Shown here piece after piece: positions 39,566 to 52,722 of a stretch of DNA of 64,000 bases. A program made the position numbers and the translations under genes. This DNA is from Carposina sasakii (Eukaryota > Arthropoda > Insecta > Lepidoptera > Carposinidae). The stretch spans positions 7,502,001 to 7,566,000 of the forward strand of contig CP053169.1 of assembly GCA_014607495.2 (NCBI GenBank), written 5' to 3'. The notes below the pieces were generated by a model. That model worked only from the letters and a program-made list of their open reading frames with translations, was not told where the DNA came from and made no database searches. The stretch's first letter is position 1, and the number at the start of each line of letters is the position of its first letter.

Positions 39566-42524
39566 TACTAATATTATTGTCTACAGACGCATCATCACAC
39601 TGTAATAAAGGCCGGTCAAAGGCACAGATTGCATAACAAAGACCATTAAAACGGGTGAACTAGCAACGAAAGTGTGCCGGTAACTCTCATCGTTATGTCC
39701 TGTCCAATTCAATAACAGCGTAAAGGTGCGACCTTGAGTCGATGCCATCGCCGTGGACGATCATTGATTTGATTTCTTTTACTTAAAAAGGCTTCGTTTA
39801 CGTAATTCACGGCAATGTGGAGCAATATCGGACCCTTAGAATAGAAACCGGCTCGTTTAGATACATTTATAATTCTCCATTGTGACCTTGAAGTGATTTA
39901 TTTTCTTAGGTGTGTACTACTTACAATAGCCAAATCTCATTCTTGCTTACTTTTTACTATACTTACTTCTTCGGTATTTAATAACTGATAGTGATAGTAG
40001 GTATAGGTTAGTTTACTGTTTTTTGGTGCTCACGTACCAAAAACTATCTTGTGCTGCAAAAGTATGCCTGTATACTTTTTATTATTTATCACACATAATA
40101 AAACAGCTGTTTCGCATCGTCATAAGAGTCTGTCATTAAAAACGTGACATCACACGACACCGTTTTGCTGTTGCCTAATAACCGACGTCTTATATGTCAA
40201 GAGTTCATTTTGTTCCCACTTCCTATGGTTTTACATGTTAATATGCCACAGTGCTTAGATAAGTACCAGTCAATAGAATTATTTATATAAATGTTTGTGT
40301 TATCTAATGCCTTAATGCCTGGAGGTTTTTTAATGAATGACAAACCGGGTCAGATGAATTGGTCAGAAAAGTAGTTTTTATGATGTAACTAACTTCAAAT
40401 CCCCGATTGGATATTATTTATAAACTGGTTAACTTATCTTCACTACGGAACAGCTTACACTATTCCTTCTATAGAATCTAGTACTTAGCTGGTGACTTCA
40501 AGTTAATTTATTTCTACATTACTTTTTTGGCTATCATCACCTGAACTCAACTTTTGCCTCGCACATAGCAGCAGTTGCAGACGAGATATCCTGTCCACAT
40601 CGTCTGCTTCTGCCACCTGCACTCGACTTTTATCACGAACTACTCGAGAATATATTCAGTTAAAAGCTGGGTGGTCGCTCCAGTCAATTCTTTATGGTAA
40701 GCTTCCATAAAGACTTCATACAGTCCTTCATATAAGTACATTGGTATTCCTTTTAAATTTTGCTTATCCCTAGTACGGAGCACGAGAGAGTCATGATGCA
40801 ATAAAAGAAATTAACAATTAGCATGTACTACCGACAGATAAATGGAATGACAAAACTGCAGTTAAAATTGTTTTCACCGTCGAGGATGCCAAAAGAGTTT
40901 GCGAGGCATTCGTTTTTTCAGCACGTGCATGAATCCAAGATGATTTCCGTGAAGGCATTACGATTATAAAAACAGCTGTACACTTCGAGAAAGTCAATTA
41001 GATTTGTAATGATGGGCAGGGAGTAATTGGTGTATCTGAGCATGATTAATGCCAAATAACTACTGGACAATAATTACCACCGATTGGTTTTTAAATAGTT
41101 TGAGACGACATATTCTCTTATCGCGTATTTTTGATCTGGCAACCATCCTCACTTTAGAAAATCGTTTGCTATTTTTTAACGGATGAACAATTCAGTTTGA
41201 GTAAGCAACTAATAATATGGGAAGAATACGGTGGCAAGTTGTAAGTTGTACGACCATATGGAGGTTTGGCTCCGTGTGACAAGTAACACTACAAGTTTTG
41301 TACAAGATTTTGATTTTGACGGAACTAGAACAGTCTACCTAATTCAAAATTTTATCTGATAGCATCAAATTGAGGTTTTCAATCTGACTGTCCCGCCAAT
41401 CACCATTATAGGCATTTTAAGGTCATAAAGCCAAAACATCGAGGAGGAGTGTGATCACGTCAATGGGGATGATGACAGTATTTTTATTTGTATTGATATC
41501 AATAGATCACGTAATGAAAGAAACATTTGCGAAAGAAAAACTAGCGTGAAACTTCATAAAAAGTACAATAAATTATGGAGGTAATCGGGTGATCTAATTT
41601 TTAGTTCGTTTCAAATTTTTTTATGGATATGCCCACCAAAATTTAAAGTAAACTTGTTAAACTATTTCACTTTGGACACTAAATGAAATTGTTATTATAC
41701 AGATAGGTATGATTTTGAAAATTGTTTTCTTCTATGTATAAAATAACATTAAAATCAATAGTCATTATCCAAATTGCCAATGTAGCCTAAGCAGTATGAG
41801 CCACTAGCCTTGAATAAACGTGGCTTGGACATCATGTTTGTATTTCCTCCGTGATTCGGACACATAAAGTAATTTCTTTCATACTTTCCTCCTATCTTCA
41901 ACCTGATTGACTTGTCCGTTTCAATTTCGTGTTCAAGGTGTAATTGTATTGTTACTGTTCGCTTTTTATAATTTCCATTATCTTTCATCTTATAACTTAT
42001 TTGTTGTGTAGCTTTTTTATTTTAACGTTTGATGGGTTCCGTTTGGATATTTTTTGTTTTATCATTTTGGAACTTTCATAAGCGGACATGATATTAATGG
42101 ATATAGGTACTAGAGTTGGACTTGAGATTGGATGAAAGAATTTGAATGAGCCAATGAGAAATTGGGGGTAGGCCTAAGCCCATCGGAAATTGTCGTGGAC
42201 GTACTATTATTAAAATTAATTATCAGCAGTATTGTGTTAAGCTTCATTAATAGTATGTATAGTTACATGGCGTAAGCATGGACTAGGTGCCGAGTAAATA
42301 AGTATTAATGTCCATGCTAAATGTAAATTAACTTGAAGTACATAATATACAATGACATAAGCTAATAGCTATTTTATGACTCATTTGTATATTTCTGACA
42401 TAATTATTATCTAAACATTATGTCATTGTATGACAATATATCTAATGGCAACCAATCAATAGCTTTGCCTACTGTTTTATTTGCAGTTACGTCAGTGGGG
42501 TAACCATAAACTATTAAAGCTTTA
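39566..42524. other. Non-coding tract
   Basis: AT-rich with only short chance frames. Nothing recognised. Confidence 0.45.
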
Positions 42525-42900
42525 TATACAGGGTGTTTTTTCGTCGCCACCCTTAATGAAAGGTACGTACTCTATACATCAAATAAAAAGTTTATGTCAA
42601 AAAAAAATGCTGGGAAATGATGATTTTTTTTTATTTCTTGATCGGGCGAAATTTATAGTGTCCAGTGTTTATGCTAGTTTTTTTAAAAGACCGATATTAA
42701 TTATTTCTCGTGAAAAAATCTTGGTACGCGCGTCTATGTGCATCTATGCAGAAAAACGCAGTCTATTTACTCAACTTTGGACCCTAATATCTTGAGAACT
42801 AGACATTTCCCAGGTATGCTTCCATGGAGAAAAATGATCGTGATGATGAGGAGATTACGTAGTTTTCGGGAACGTTGACGACCAAAAATCACCCTGTATA
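42525..42900 (+). repeat. Family 2 element
   Basis: TATACAGGGTGTTTTTTCGT to CAAAAATCACCCTGTATA, with both ends intact. The 104-aa frame over it is a chance ORF. Confidence 0.85.
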
Positions 42901-45900
42901 TTGTTATTTCCATTGTGGAAACGAGACGCCTCTATAAGCAGTGTAGAGCGAAAAATTCTAGTACACAATCAGCATATTGGTGAACGCTTTTGTCACCGAA
43001 TGTACATTGTCGTAATCTAGACTTTCAGTCGAACAATAGTTTCAAAATATCTTTTGAAAGCATGAAATTGTATTCTGTACAGTATTGCGAAATAATTTGT
43101 GCGAAGTTTTTGTTATTTTAATGCTGGTTCGCTTCCAATTTGGGATTTAAAATCGAACTTACTTTCTCATCTGTCAAGATTTTTGTAAATATTTGAGACT
43201 TTTAAAAGTTGTGCATGATTGTACTAAATAAGTAAATATATCAGTATTACTGATTGAGCGTAAAGCTATATATCTTCGATCAAGTTTTCATATTATTTGC
43301 CCTTTACATGTTATAATTAGATAATTGACAAAAACACTCAATAAGTCAACTCATTATTTTTATGCGTCTGATATTTTGAGCTTTTACATATAAAAATAAA
43401 CCAAATCTAGTTTCAATAAGAGTTCTCAAACAAGCATAATGTTTGACGTCAAACGGTATGTTAATGAAGATGGTCACAATTCTGACTTGTTTGTCCATTC
43501 TGCAAGCCTAGCATGACCTGCGACACACGATATGATAACCCAATTTATAGACATTTGTGCCTGTCAAAATACGATAAATATAGCCACCATGTTGAATTTT
43601 GTATAGAGACGATACAATATCGTACGATACGATATCCACGATGCGTGGTCATGCTAGGGGGGCTGGTCACTGAACTTTATTTGTCATGATATGATAAAAG
43701 CCACATTTTATATCTGTATATGTTAAAGCCATGTCAATAGCCACTTTCAACATATCCTACAAAACATGTCCTATTTATTTATGTTTTTATTATCTCTTGG
43801 AATAACAGATATCTATAAATAGAATATGTTTTGAAGGTGATCCTTAACCGCTTTATTTAATTAGACTCTGACAACAATATCTGTGCAAATATGACTAATA
43901 AAGCATATAATTGAAAGTCTTAATGTCAAATTGTAACATATACTATTTGACATTACAAATTGTTATAAGACTATGATTTACACAAAATAACTAAAATTGC
44001 TGTTAGCTTTTAGCCTCGCCAGTGAACTACTTGGTTTGAACAATCGTACCCATAGAGAGTCGAACCATGGAATTAAATACTATAACCATCAATATTGATA
44101 GATTATTCTGTGTTCTCTACAGGCATGAGTGTAATCAGTCGTGCACATTGTTTTAGTGTGCATCGCCTCGGGGGTGCTCTCACGATTGCACATTGGGTCA
44201 CTAGTCATTGTAATTGCAGTTACATCAATCTCATTCATGTAAACAAGCAAAGTTATAGAAAACGGTGTGGCAAACTAGTCTCACTTAGTACATATATACA
44301 CACACACGACTATATTCCTAAAATAGGGTAATTTTAGCATAGCAGAGCCCAGATGTCTCTGACATCAGAGACAAGTGACTAGCTCGTTGCTTGAGAGAAT
44401 GACCCCGAGTTCTTAGTCGACTCTTATGACATGCACGCAATGAGAAACATTTTCTTTATCATTGAATTAAGTGTCCATAATCAATTCCACACATGTATCC
44501 TTGCCAGTGTCGCGACTCATGATGCGTTCGTTTTATTCGAGGCGATCTGGTTTTATTTCGCGGTCGATTCGAGCAATTTGTCCACTTTTCCAGTTGTGCT
44601 GACTTGACTTTACATAATTGAATGTAGGCCACCATATTGTTGATATTGTTCCTTTCAAGGTTGTGTGAAAAAGAAAAACAAGTTGAAAACGTTTGTATTT
44701 ATAAAAAGCCTTATAACAGTGTTTCTTATTATTTTTTTTCAATTGGCCTATAGTATACTCACAGCTGGACAAAAATTTCCCCGTGAAGTGTCCTAGACCG
44801 CACATCGTAGTTATGTTATCATATGGCAAAAATAATTGAAGTATGGGACGAGGAGAGCATCCTAACCATGGAGAAGAAACAAAAGACGAGTAGCGGCTAA
44901 GTATATTTTCATACAAATTGCCGGGGGTGAAGTATGGGACGAGGGGAGCATTAAGTAGCCTTGCCCATTTACATAGAAACCACTTGTAGTGACTAAGTCA
45001 AACTACTTGCTCATTATCAATATGGTTCAAGATTGTTTTACTAGTACAATTACTCATTGCTAGATGGCAATATTATACTACGTTTTAGTAAAAAAAAAAG
45101 CGCTAGTGTCTTTGTAATTTTAATACGGTTACATTTCGGAGCACAAGCGTGTGGTTATTGCTACTGCGTTACACTGGCGCTGAAGCTCAGCCCCTATCAT
45201 GACGTCATGGCCTCACGATTGCCACACGACTCACTTTATAGTCCCACCTCCTCTTTTATACCTTCTTCTTGGGCGGGAGCATTGGAACATGGGTCTGTCC
45301 AACTAATTTATTATAGCTATTTCAGCCTATTGCAGTCCACTTCTGGATGTGCGCTTCCCCCAGGGCATGGCACAAGGCATACTGCCTTTCGAGCCTTTTA
45401 CTAGATAAGCGATGAATTATTTTAAATATTATTAAAACACGGAAGAATCGAAATGTAAAATAGCTGTATTTTTGCGATGAAAGCTCGACCTTGTACAGAA
45501 AATTGTAGTACAATAAAGTATTGTATCTATCGTACTTACCTATTTTTGAAATATTTTCTGCTACTATATCATCCTTTTATCAATAGAATATCAAACTGTA
45601 CCTTCAACTATAGGTATATTCATATTTATTTTATTATCTTCTATGCTGCTCTGGGAGTAAAAAAATGTAGGTATAATACTACAGCTGCTTCTCTTCCCGG
45701 GCATACTGTACAAGTCAGTAGTGGGATAAGAGGGTCTTGGTGTTTTGTAGGCGATGAGCTGACCACCTGTCACTACTAACCGAATTTGTACATCTCAACT
45801 ATACCTTCAAAATTGGTCAGAAGTGTCACCATGTGGTTCTATCGGCCCTTGGTGCTCTGTCTACCCCGTAAGGGATAAAGGCGTGATTATATGTACCATA

Positions 45901-46379
45901 ATTACTTGTAGCCTTAGCACTTACTAAAATAAAAAACAAGTGAAATTATCATACATACATATAATCACGCCTTTATCCCTTACGAGGTAGGAAGAGCACT
46001 AAGGCGGATAGAACCTAATTATCGTAACGAAATTATCATAATCCTATGTAAATGTAGTTATTTTAAGTGAGGTTTGAACTCAAAGCAAAAACATGGTGCC
46101 TTTCTAACCCACTTGAATCAATAATAACTCTATCATTTTAATTTATTACAAATAACCTCTATGGCGCACTTTTTAATATTAATATGAAAATAGAAAAAAA
46201 AAACAGATAAAATGAAATCTAGAATTAATCTAGGAGACAAAATATCTGTTCCTAGCTTATCGAACTCTGTATGGAGAAGAGCTGAAATGTATTAAAAGTC
46301 CTGACGTAATCTAAATTGTCTCTAAGTAACATCTTTACCATCACATTTTGTTGAATAGAGCCTTATTTTTCCTATTTCC
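42901..46379. other. Non-coding tract with small repeat fragments
   Basis: 45330-45385 (minus) is a fragment of the CAGTGGACTGC/GCCCTGGGG repeat. 45840-46015 holds two inverted LINE tails (GGATAAAGGCGTGATTATATG and its reverse). Otherwise nothing recognised. Confidence 0.5.
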
Positions 46380-47111
46380 TGTATTTTTAGCTTTACGCGC
46401 TATGACCGATTACGTGACGTACGAAAGGCGCTCGGCGGTTTAGACGCGTCTTGCGCAGTCTGCTATAACAACGCGATCAGCGCGCGCGCACTTTCGCTCT
46501 CACGCGAACACTTCCTTCCGCGATCTATATACATATATAGACCTTTTTAGGATTTAAAAAGACTTGATGCAACAAGATTTTTCGGTGCGTTTTTTTGTGC
46601 AGATCGTTAGTTTTGTTTATTTTTATTTGGGTCAAAGGACGAAGTAATTTTGCTATAAGTGTCCCCTTGATTTAATTTGCATAATAACTGGTTGACATTG
46701 AATCAAGTTATTTTAAGCGTATACAAAATTGGTTTATTTTTTGTCAAAACAACACTGACCTTGCATATTAATGGTGTCCTTTGCCTTAATTATTTCGAGA
46801 TTAACGATCTGTAAAATTCGATTGCAGTCTGCGAATGCACCTCACGCGATAACACGCATACGAACTTCGCTTTTGGAATAAAAGGAAATAGTAAAAGGCT
46901 TGCGAGTGAACAGGACTAGCTTGCTTGTCATTGGCGAGTGTGCTTACAAGTGACTGGACGCTGCTTGGTGTGCTACAACCTTTAAGTGACTAAAGTACGG
47001 AAGTGACATAGCTTGGTTTGAAGCAATTTTTTGTGACAAAGTTTACTGGTTTTTTTGTGATTTACCCAAAGTTTTGCTTTTGGAACTTGTAAATAAGGGT
47101 CGGTGTGGACT
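46380..47111 (+). promoter_or_regulatory. Candidate promoter and 5' leader
   Basis: A GC-rich island in AT-rich surroundings (CGCGATCAGCGCGCGCGCAC, 46470-46490) is followed by a TATA-like TATATACATATATAG (46526-46540) and then TTCGGTGCGTTTTTTTGTGCAGATCG. Next comes about 480 bases without long repeats, then an ATG. The composition contrasts with everything from 25 to 60 kb. Inference only. Confidence 0.4.
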
Positions 47112-47206
47112 ATGTTCGTGATCCTCGCATTTATCGGAGTCAGATTCGCTCTGAATGTGTCCAGGCAGAGTGCAAGGGCACTCGCAGATGAGTGTTACAC
47201 TAGAAA
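47112..47206 (+). CDS. Candidate small first coding exon
   Basis: ATG at 47112 opens a GC-balanced frame MFVILAFIGVRFALN, VSRQSARALADECYTR, ending at a good donor AGAAA|GTAAAT. If unspliced it is a 32-residue peptide ending TAA at 47210. The N-terminal 12 residues are hydrophobic. I recognise no family. It could be an alternative first exon of the myosin gene (a short isoform) or the first exon of another gene whose remainder lies to the right. Confidence 0.3.
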
Positions 47207-47664
47207 GTAAATATTTTTTTCCTTCTTTTTCTTTTTATTCTGCTTGTTACATGATGGTATGCACACACAAACACCACACATTAGTTTTAAGTTTTTAACT
47301 ATACTCGTATTTTTTCAGAAAAAATCGCTTTGAATGATGTTACAGTTTATGCAACTCAAAATGTCAATTTCACGTTCTAAAATAGTACAATAAAATTACA
47401 AAATTCATTAATAATTCAAACAGATTAAATTTAGCATTCGATGAACTGCTTTTAACACGATTCAAGGTGATTTACATTAGATCCATCTACATGGTACAGT
47501 TAAGTACAAAAGTTTTGCTCTAAAGCCGTGCCTTTTAATTCTTAGTCTTTATGTACAAAAATATTATAGGAGATATTGTACGAAGATAAGCTGATTTCTT
47601 AAGAATATTTCTACAGAGCTTTTCCATAAAGCTGCGCCTTAAATTGCGTAAAAAACTCGCTTTT

Positions 47665-48040
47665 ATATACAGGCTGTTTTTTCGTTGCCACCCTTAACGA
47701 AGTACTTTATACATCAAATAAAGTAAGTTTATAACCAAAAAACCTGGGAAACAATGTAATTTTTTTTTATTTTTTATTCTTGATCGGGAAAAATTTATAG
47801 TGTCCAGTGTTTATGCTATTTTTATCATAGACAGATATTAATTATTTCTCGTGGAAAAATCTTGCTACGCGCGTCTATGTGCATTGCTGCAGAAAAATGT
47901 AGTATATTACTCAACTTTGGACCCTAATATCTTGGAAACCAGACACATCCCAGGTATGCTTCCATGGAGAAAAATGATCGCGATGATGAGGAGATTCCGT
48001 AGTTTTCATGAACGTTGACGACCAAAAATCACCTTTTATA
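47665..48040 (+). repeat. Family 2 element
   Basis: TATACAGGCTGTTTTTTCGT to CAAAAATCACCTTTTATA. It is followed by a 25-base direct duplication (TATTTTTTACTGAGGATCTC, twice) at 48040-48085. Confidence 0.82.
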
Positions 48041-48276
48041 TATTTTTTACTGAGGATCTCATATATTTTTTACTGAGGATCTCAAATACAGTTCTGTTAT
48101 TTAATTCCAAATAATAACTACAGAAAGCGTGGAAATATCTGTAACTAACTTAAAATTTGATAGGTATATTTTTTTCTTAGGTACAAGACTTACTTATTCA
48201 ATTTACATGTTTTTTTTTTAACGTAGAATTACCTAAACATCTATAGGACGTTTAACGGTCGGTGTAGAGGTGACAT

Positions 48277-48304
48277 GTCTGTCTGTTTGTCTGTCTGTCT
48301 GTAC
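48277..48304 (+). repeat. TCTG microsatellite
   Basis: Short imperfect (GTCT)n run: GTCTGTCTGTTTGTCTGTC. Confidence 0.8.
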
Positions 48305-48679
48305 GGTATTCACGTTCAAGAGCACAATGGGCGCGTGAATGTCATCGCAGTTTCAGGCTAATGTAATATGCATAAGGGTTAAGATGTAAATAAATTATAG
48401 TTTTGGAGAACAACGTACTGTTATATTGTCTGCTTGTTCTACTTTTTTTTTTTTTTTCAAAGAAAGATTTTAGGTATTTCTGTTTTTATAATCAGACATA
48501 CAACCACATACACACGAGGCTGGTTATCGAAATGGGGTAGCCAGATCGCAGGATCGTGAAGGATCTTGCAGCCACGTTTAGCTTAAAGCGGGATCTGATG
48601 CTAATGTTCACTGGCAAGTTCTTTTGTTTCATGCGTGGAAAAAAAAACTATTATTTTTTATAGCTGCATCCTTATAGTA

Positions 48680-49018
48680 ACTATTTCTATACATATAATA
48701 GAAATGTATCGGATCGCTGTCTGTACATGGAAGATATATAAGAAAAAAATATTATAGAATACCTTTATCAACGCAATAGTACCCAAAACAATGATTTTTG
48801 GAATTTTTGTCTGTTTGTCGGTTTGTCTGTTTGTCTGTGCGTTTGTGCACGCTAATCTCAGAAACGGCTGAACCGATTTCGATGCAGTTTTCAGGAATAT
48901 ATTGTGACGTAACATATAGGCTACTTTTTATCCCGGGAAAATGTTTTTATCCCGGATAATTTCGATATTTTGTTTTTTTTCTGTAGTCCACGCGGACGGA
49001 GTCGCGGGCGTCCACTAG
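48680..49018 (-). repeat. RTE-type LINE end / SINE
   Basis: Closely similar to 37715-38045, including the AATAGTACCCAAAACAATGA block. Minus-strand start GTGGACGCCCGCGACTCCG. Confidence 0.75.
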
Positions 49019-49254
49019 TCCGTAATATATGTATATTTTGTTGCAAGGAACGCAACATATTATTTTGACCTACATCCGTGCTGCATACGTGCAATTAAGC
49101 ATTGCCACTACGGATCTTTTACATCTGACACTGCTATGCTAAAAGGAACGTGAGATAATGTGGATCCGTACTATTTAATGCAAAATGCTAGAACAAACGA
49201 TTTTTTGAACATGATTATTGCATACTAACTTCGAGCTTAATGATTTCTTATTGC

Positions 49255-49490
49255 GTTTCAATCGCCCATATGAAATAAAAAGTAGCCTATCAGGGTCTCT
49301 GTACCAAATTTCATCAAAATCGCGAGGTTTAAGCGGGAAAGCGTTTAATTTAAAGCACATCTCTAGCTTATGCAAGGGCTGAACCGTATTCGATTTTTCA
49401 GGAATATATTGTGTTTAACATATAAATCTGTGATAGATGTTTTTTTTTTCTGGTACGCGGACGTCGCGGGCGTCCACCTAATATATGTAC
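49255..49490 (-). repeat. RTE-type LINE end / SINE, rearranged
   Basis: Contains AAAAAGTAGCCTAT, GCTGAACCGTATTCGATTTTT and GTCGCGGGCGTCCAC, but the internal order is disturbed, as if two fragments are joined. Confidence 0.55.
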
Positions 49491-51192
49491 TAATTTTTAC
49501 ATTGTTACTAATTACTTGCCTAGATACCGATATAAAAAACGAGATAATGATTAATAATGCATTAGCACTGAAGTTATTTTATTCTTATATTAATAAATTC
49601 AAGCGCTTATGCAAGGCTGAATTACTGTGAAGTGGGTAAGTACCTGGTATATGGATTCTTATATTAATAAATTCAAGTACATTGTTTGCTTTTTTATTAT
49701 CATAAAAATATATATATGTATTTTTTTTTTGTTTAGTTTATCCCGAAGTAAAGGCAAGGGGAACTAAGCCCATACAGCCTAATCATTGTCTAGAAAAATG
49801 AATTCTGTTCAAAGAAATGAATTTATGATGGATGATAATGATGATTATGAATGGAAACGTCGGGAAAATCCTCAAGAACAAGTGTAAAGTCAGTCAAAAT
49901 TAAAAATAATTGCAGAAAACAACTTACATGGGCCCATGAAGAGATCGTATTCCGGCTAAAGTTTTACTCAGCTTACCTGCGTATAAAACCATGCACACGC
50001 ACTAGATTCACATCACAGGTAATCAAAATATAACTTATCTACCAGAAAACATCACTTTACGGACACATGCAAACCATTTACAAATAATTTTTGATTTTCA
50101 CAAGAAAATTACACCTGCACCCTTCCAGCTTTTCCCGCCGAATCCCTCATAAAAATATATTGTGCGTGACTAAATATTGTACAACACTTATAACAATCTT
50201 CCAAATAAGACATTAATCGATATTAAAAATATACATATGTGCCATATAGTAAACAATGACTTTGTTTATAATATTAACCAGAAAACCCTTAACAAAGTTA
50301 TTGCGCTACGTACTCCCAACCTAACGGTTCGTATCAAATCTTAATTGTGAGAAAATGGTGAGAAATTTTAAAGTCGTAATTTTTACGCACATCTGAAGAA
50401 TGCCGCTAACCGTTTTCTTATATTACCTTTTCCTGTATGTCGCAGTTGGCGAAAATTGTGTCGCGGAAAGACCACTAACTAGGTACTGCAAACTATATAA
50501 GAATTTAGTTACTGCCACCGATGTAGGTATCTGTTACTTGTATTAATAGAACTACTGCGATAACCTTCCCGCAAAGTGTAGCCCTAGCCTTATTCGCCCT
50601 TTATTTAAATATTAAGTGAATATGATTAAATATTAAATATTCACACACTTCACATCATATCAACTTAGTCCCACATTAAGATTTCTAAGCTCTTGTGTCG
50701 TGGGTACTAAGCAAATTATTTGTGTTAAAATTTTGTGCTATAGCACAATTAGAAACGACATTGCATAATGCCTTTCGTCTACAACTATTACGGTAGGAGT
50801 ATAACTTCATATTATTACTATGAGCGTACCGCAGTGGTGACGTTAAGTCCGAATTTTACTCGTATGCATTTATCAACTTGTTTGATTATATAATGAACAT
50901 ACATTAAAAAAAAATTATACATACAGACGAATTGAGAACCTCCTCCTTTTTTTGAAGTCGGTTAAAAACAGTCTGAATGGGATAGCAACAAACATTATTC
51001 GGTTTTAGCATTTTAGGTGTAGATATGTTAATTACCAAATAAAATACTAGCCTGTTTGCCTTTATTCCGTCTGCATAAACAAGATTTCAAGGCATTCCAA
51101 TTATATATTTAAAAGCTATCCAAAAGCTCATTCAAATAGAATAAAACATAATAAGTTAAAGTTCGTGTGTGAATCGTTGAAATCTTGTTCTT
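49491..51192. other. Non-coding tract
   Basis: 50900-50970 holds, on the minus strand, the common insect repeat AACCGACTTCAAAAAAAGGA. The same sequence is at 54450-54510 (+) and decayed near 15660-15780. Nothing else recognised. Confidence 0.45.
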
Positions 51193-51461
51193 GTGTAAAA
51201 TACAAAAAGGGCATGTTAAGCGAAAATCTACAAATAAAGTCCACTATAAAGAACCTATCCATAACATTTGAGACTAGAAATCACATGTTTGTTTTTCTAG
51301 ATTGTACCTATGACCATTCCCGAGTTTTTTTTTTGGAATTCTCCATACTATCTGGAAAAATAAACATGTGTTATTTCGAATGTCAAATTTTGTGGATAGA
51401 TTCTCTATATCGTGCCTTTTTATAGTATTTCGCTTAACCCCTTTTCGTTACACCCTGTACA
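51193..51461 (+). repeat. Family 1 fold-back element, diverged
   Basis: TACAAAAAGGGCATGTTAAG to GTTACACCCTGTAC; left terminal ACAGGGTG lost. Confidence 0.75.
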
Positions 51462-52100
51462 GTTCGTGCAAACGAAGTCATCCGCTCGCTTAAAATAAAC
51501 ACGCTGTACTACATTCAATTGATAAAATTACTACACGTTCCAGTCGAAAAAAATACAAAGGCCTAAAAATAAAAGGTGTGAGAGGGTACGAGTAAATTTA
51601 AAGATTGAAGCGAGATATAAATAAAAAGCTTCTCTCGTCCGAGATTGAAGTGTTCTAAAGAATAAAAATAGTTAAACACAATTCGATCTACGTACTTCCG
51701 TATTAATTTAGACCGTTGAGAGAAAAGGGCGACGAAGGTTTGCAGGAGAAAGGTTCCGTACCAATGACAGATTATTATAATAAAGTCGCGGGGTCGTACC
51801 TATATAAAATTTTCAAAAAAATATTGTTACCTATATGTTTAAACGTAATAAGTGTTTGGAGATAAAATATTTAAACGTAAGTCTTATTTCAATTGCAGTA
51901 ACGCTTGATCTCAGAAATATCTCTTTAATATTAAATATTTATACGTGGAGATTTGTAATTGGCAAGTAAAATATATTATTGATACTATACTGCTTAAATT
52001 TCCCTGAGAGTAAAAAATAAGGCAGGAAGATAAATAAAGTTCAGAAATATATAATTCATTTTTACCTATCGATTTACCTATCTTTTAGGAAATCAAATAC

Positions 52101-52505
52101 ATACCGGGTGTAAAAAGACAACTTTGTTCTTTTAATACCACGTATTCTTTGTAACATCACGATAATTTTTTTTCTATGGAAGAACCCCTGGGAAACCACG
52201 GGTTTCCAAGATATTGAGGTCCAAAGTTACATTAATATTATAATTTTTTTTTTTCATAATTCCATCTGAAATCGGTTAAAAAACATTTTTTTCAAAGATA
52301 CCATGTCAAAATGTTATAATGTTAGTTTTGTAGGTACATTTATACTTTGAGCATCAAACGAATACACTGCTTGCAATAAAATGACAGTATTTTTGCATAA
52401 TTTTTTGTCGTTTCCCAGGGTTGGTTCCATAGAAGAAAATGATCGTAACCTTACAAAGAATACGAGGTATTAAAAAAACATTGTTGTCTTTTTACACCCT
52501 GTATA
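52101..52505. repeat. Inverted-repeat element, third type
   Basis: Left end ATACCGGGTGTAAAAAGACA, right end TTGTCTTTTTACACCCTGTAT. Inner blocks also mirror (AATACCACGTATTCTTTGTA with TTACAAAGAATACGAGGTATT; TCTATGGAAGAACCCCTGGG with CCCAGGGTTGGTTCCATAGA). About 405 bp fold-back. Confidence 0.8.
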
Positions 52506-52627
52506 ACCGGAATGGTGTTAAATAACTACCTACGATTCAAATTTATTGATGTGGTATTGATTTTATAAAACTTATATAATACGTAGTAAAATAATTATGC
52601 CAATGCTGGGATACAGAGAGTGTTTAT

Positions 52628-52722
52628 GTTAGTTTTTTTATACACAGAATCCATCTATGTGCATTTATGCATGTAATATGTGAATGATCGTGATGATGAG
52701 GAGATTCCGTAGTTAACGACGC
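52628..52722 (+). repeat. Family 2 fragment
   Basis: TTATGTTAGTTTTTTTATAC, TCTATGTGCATTTATGCA and GATGATGAGGAGATTCCGTAG; ends missing. Confidence 0.6.
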
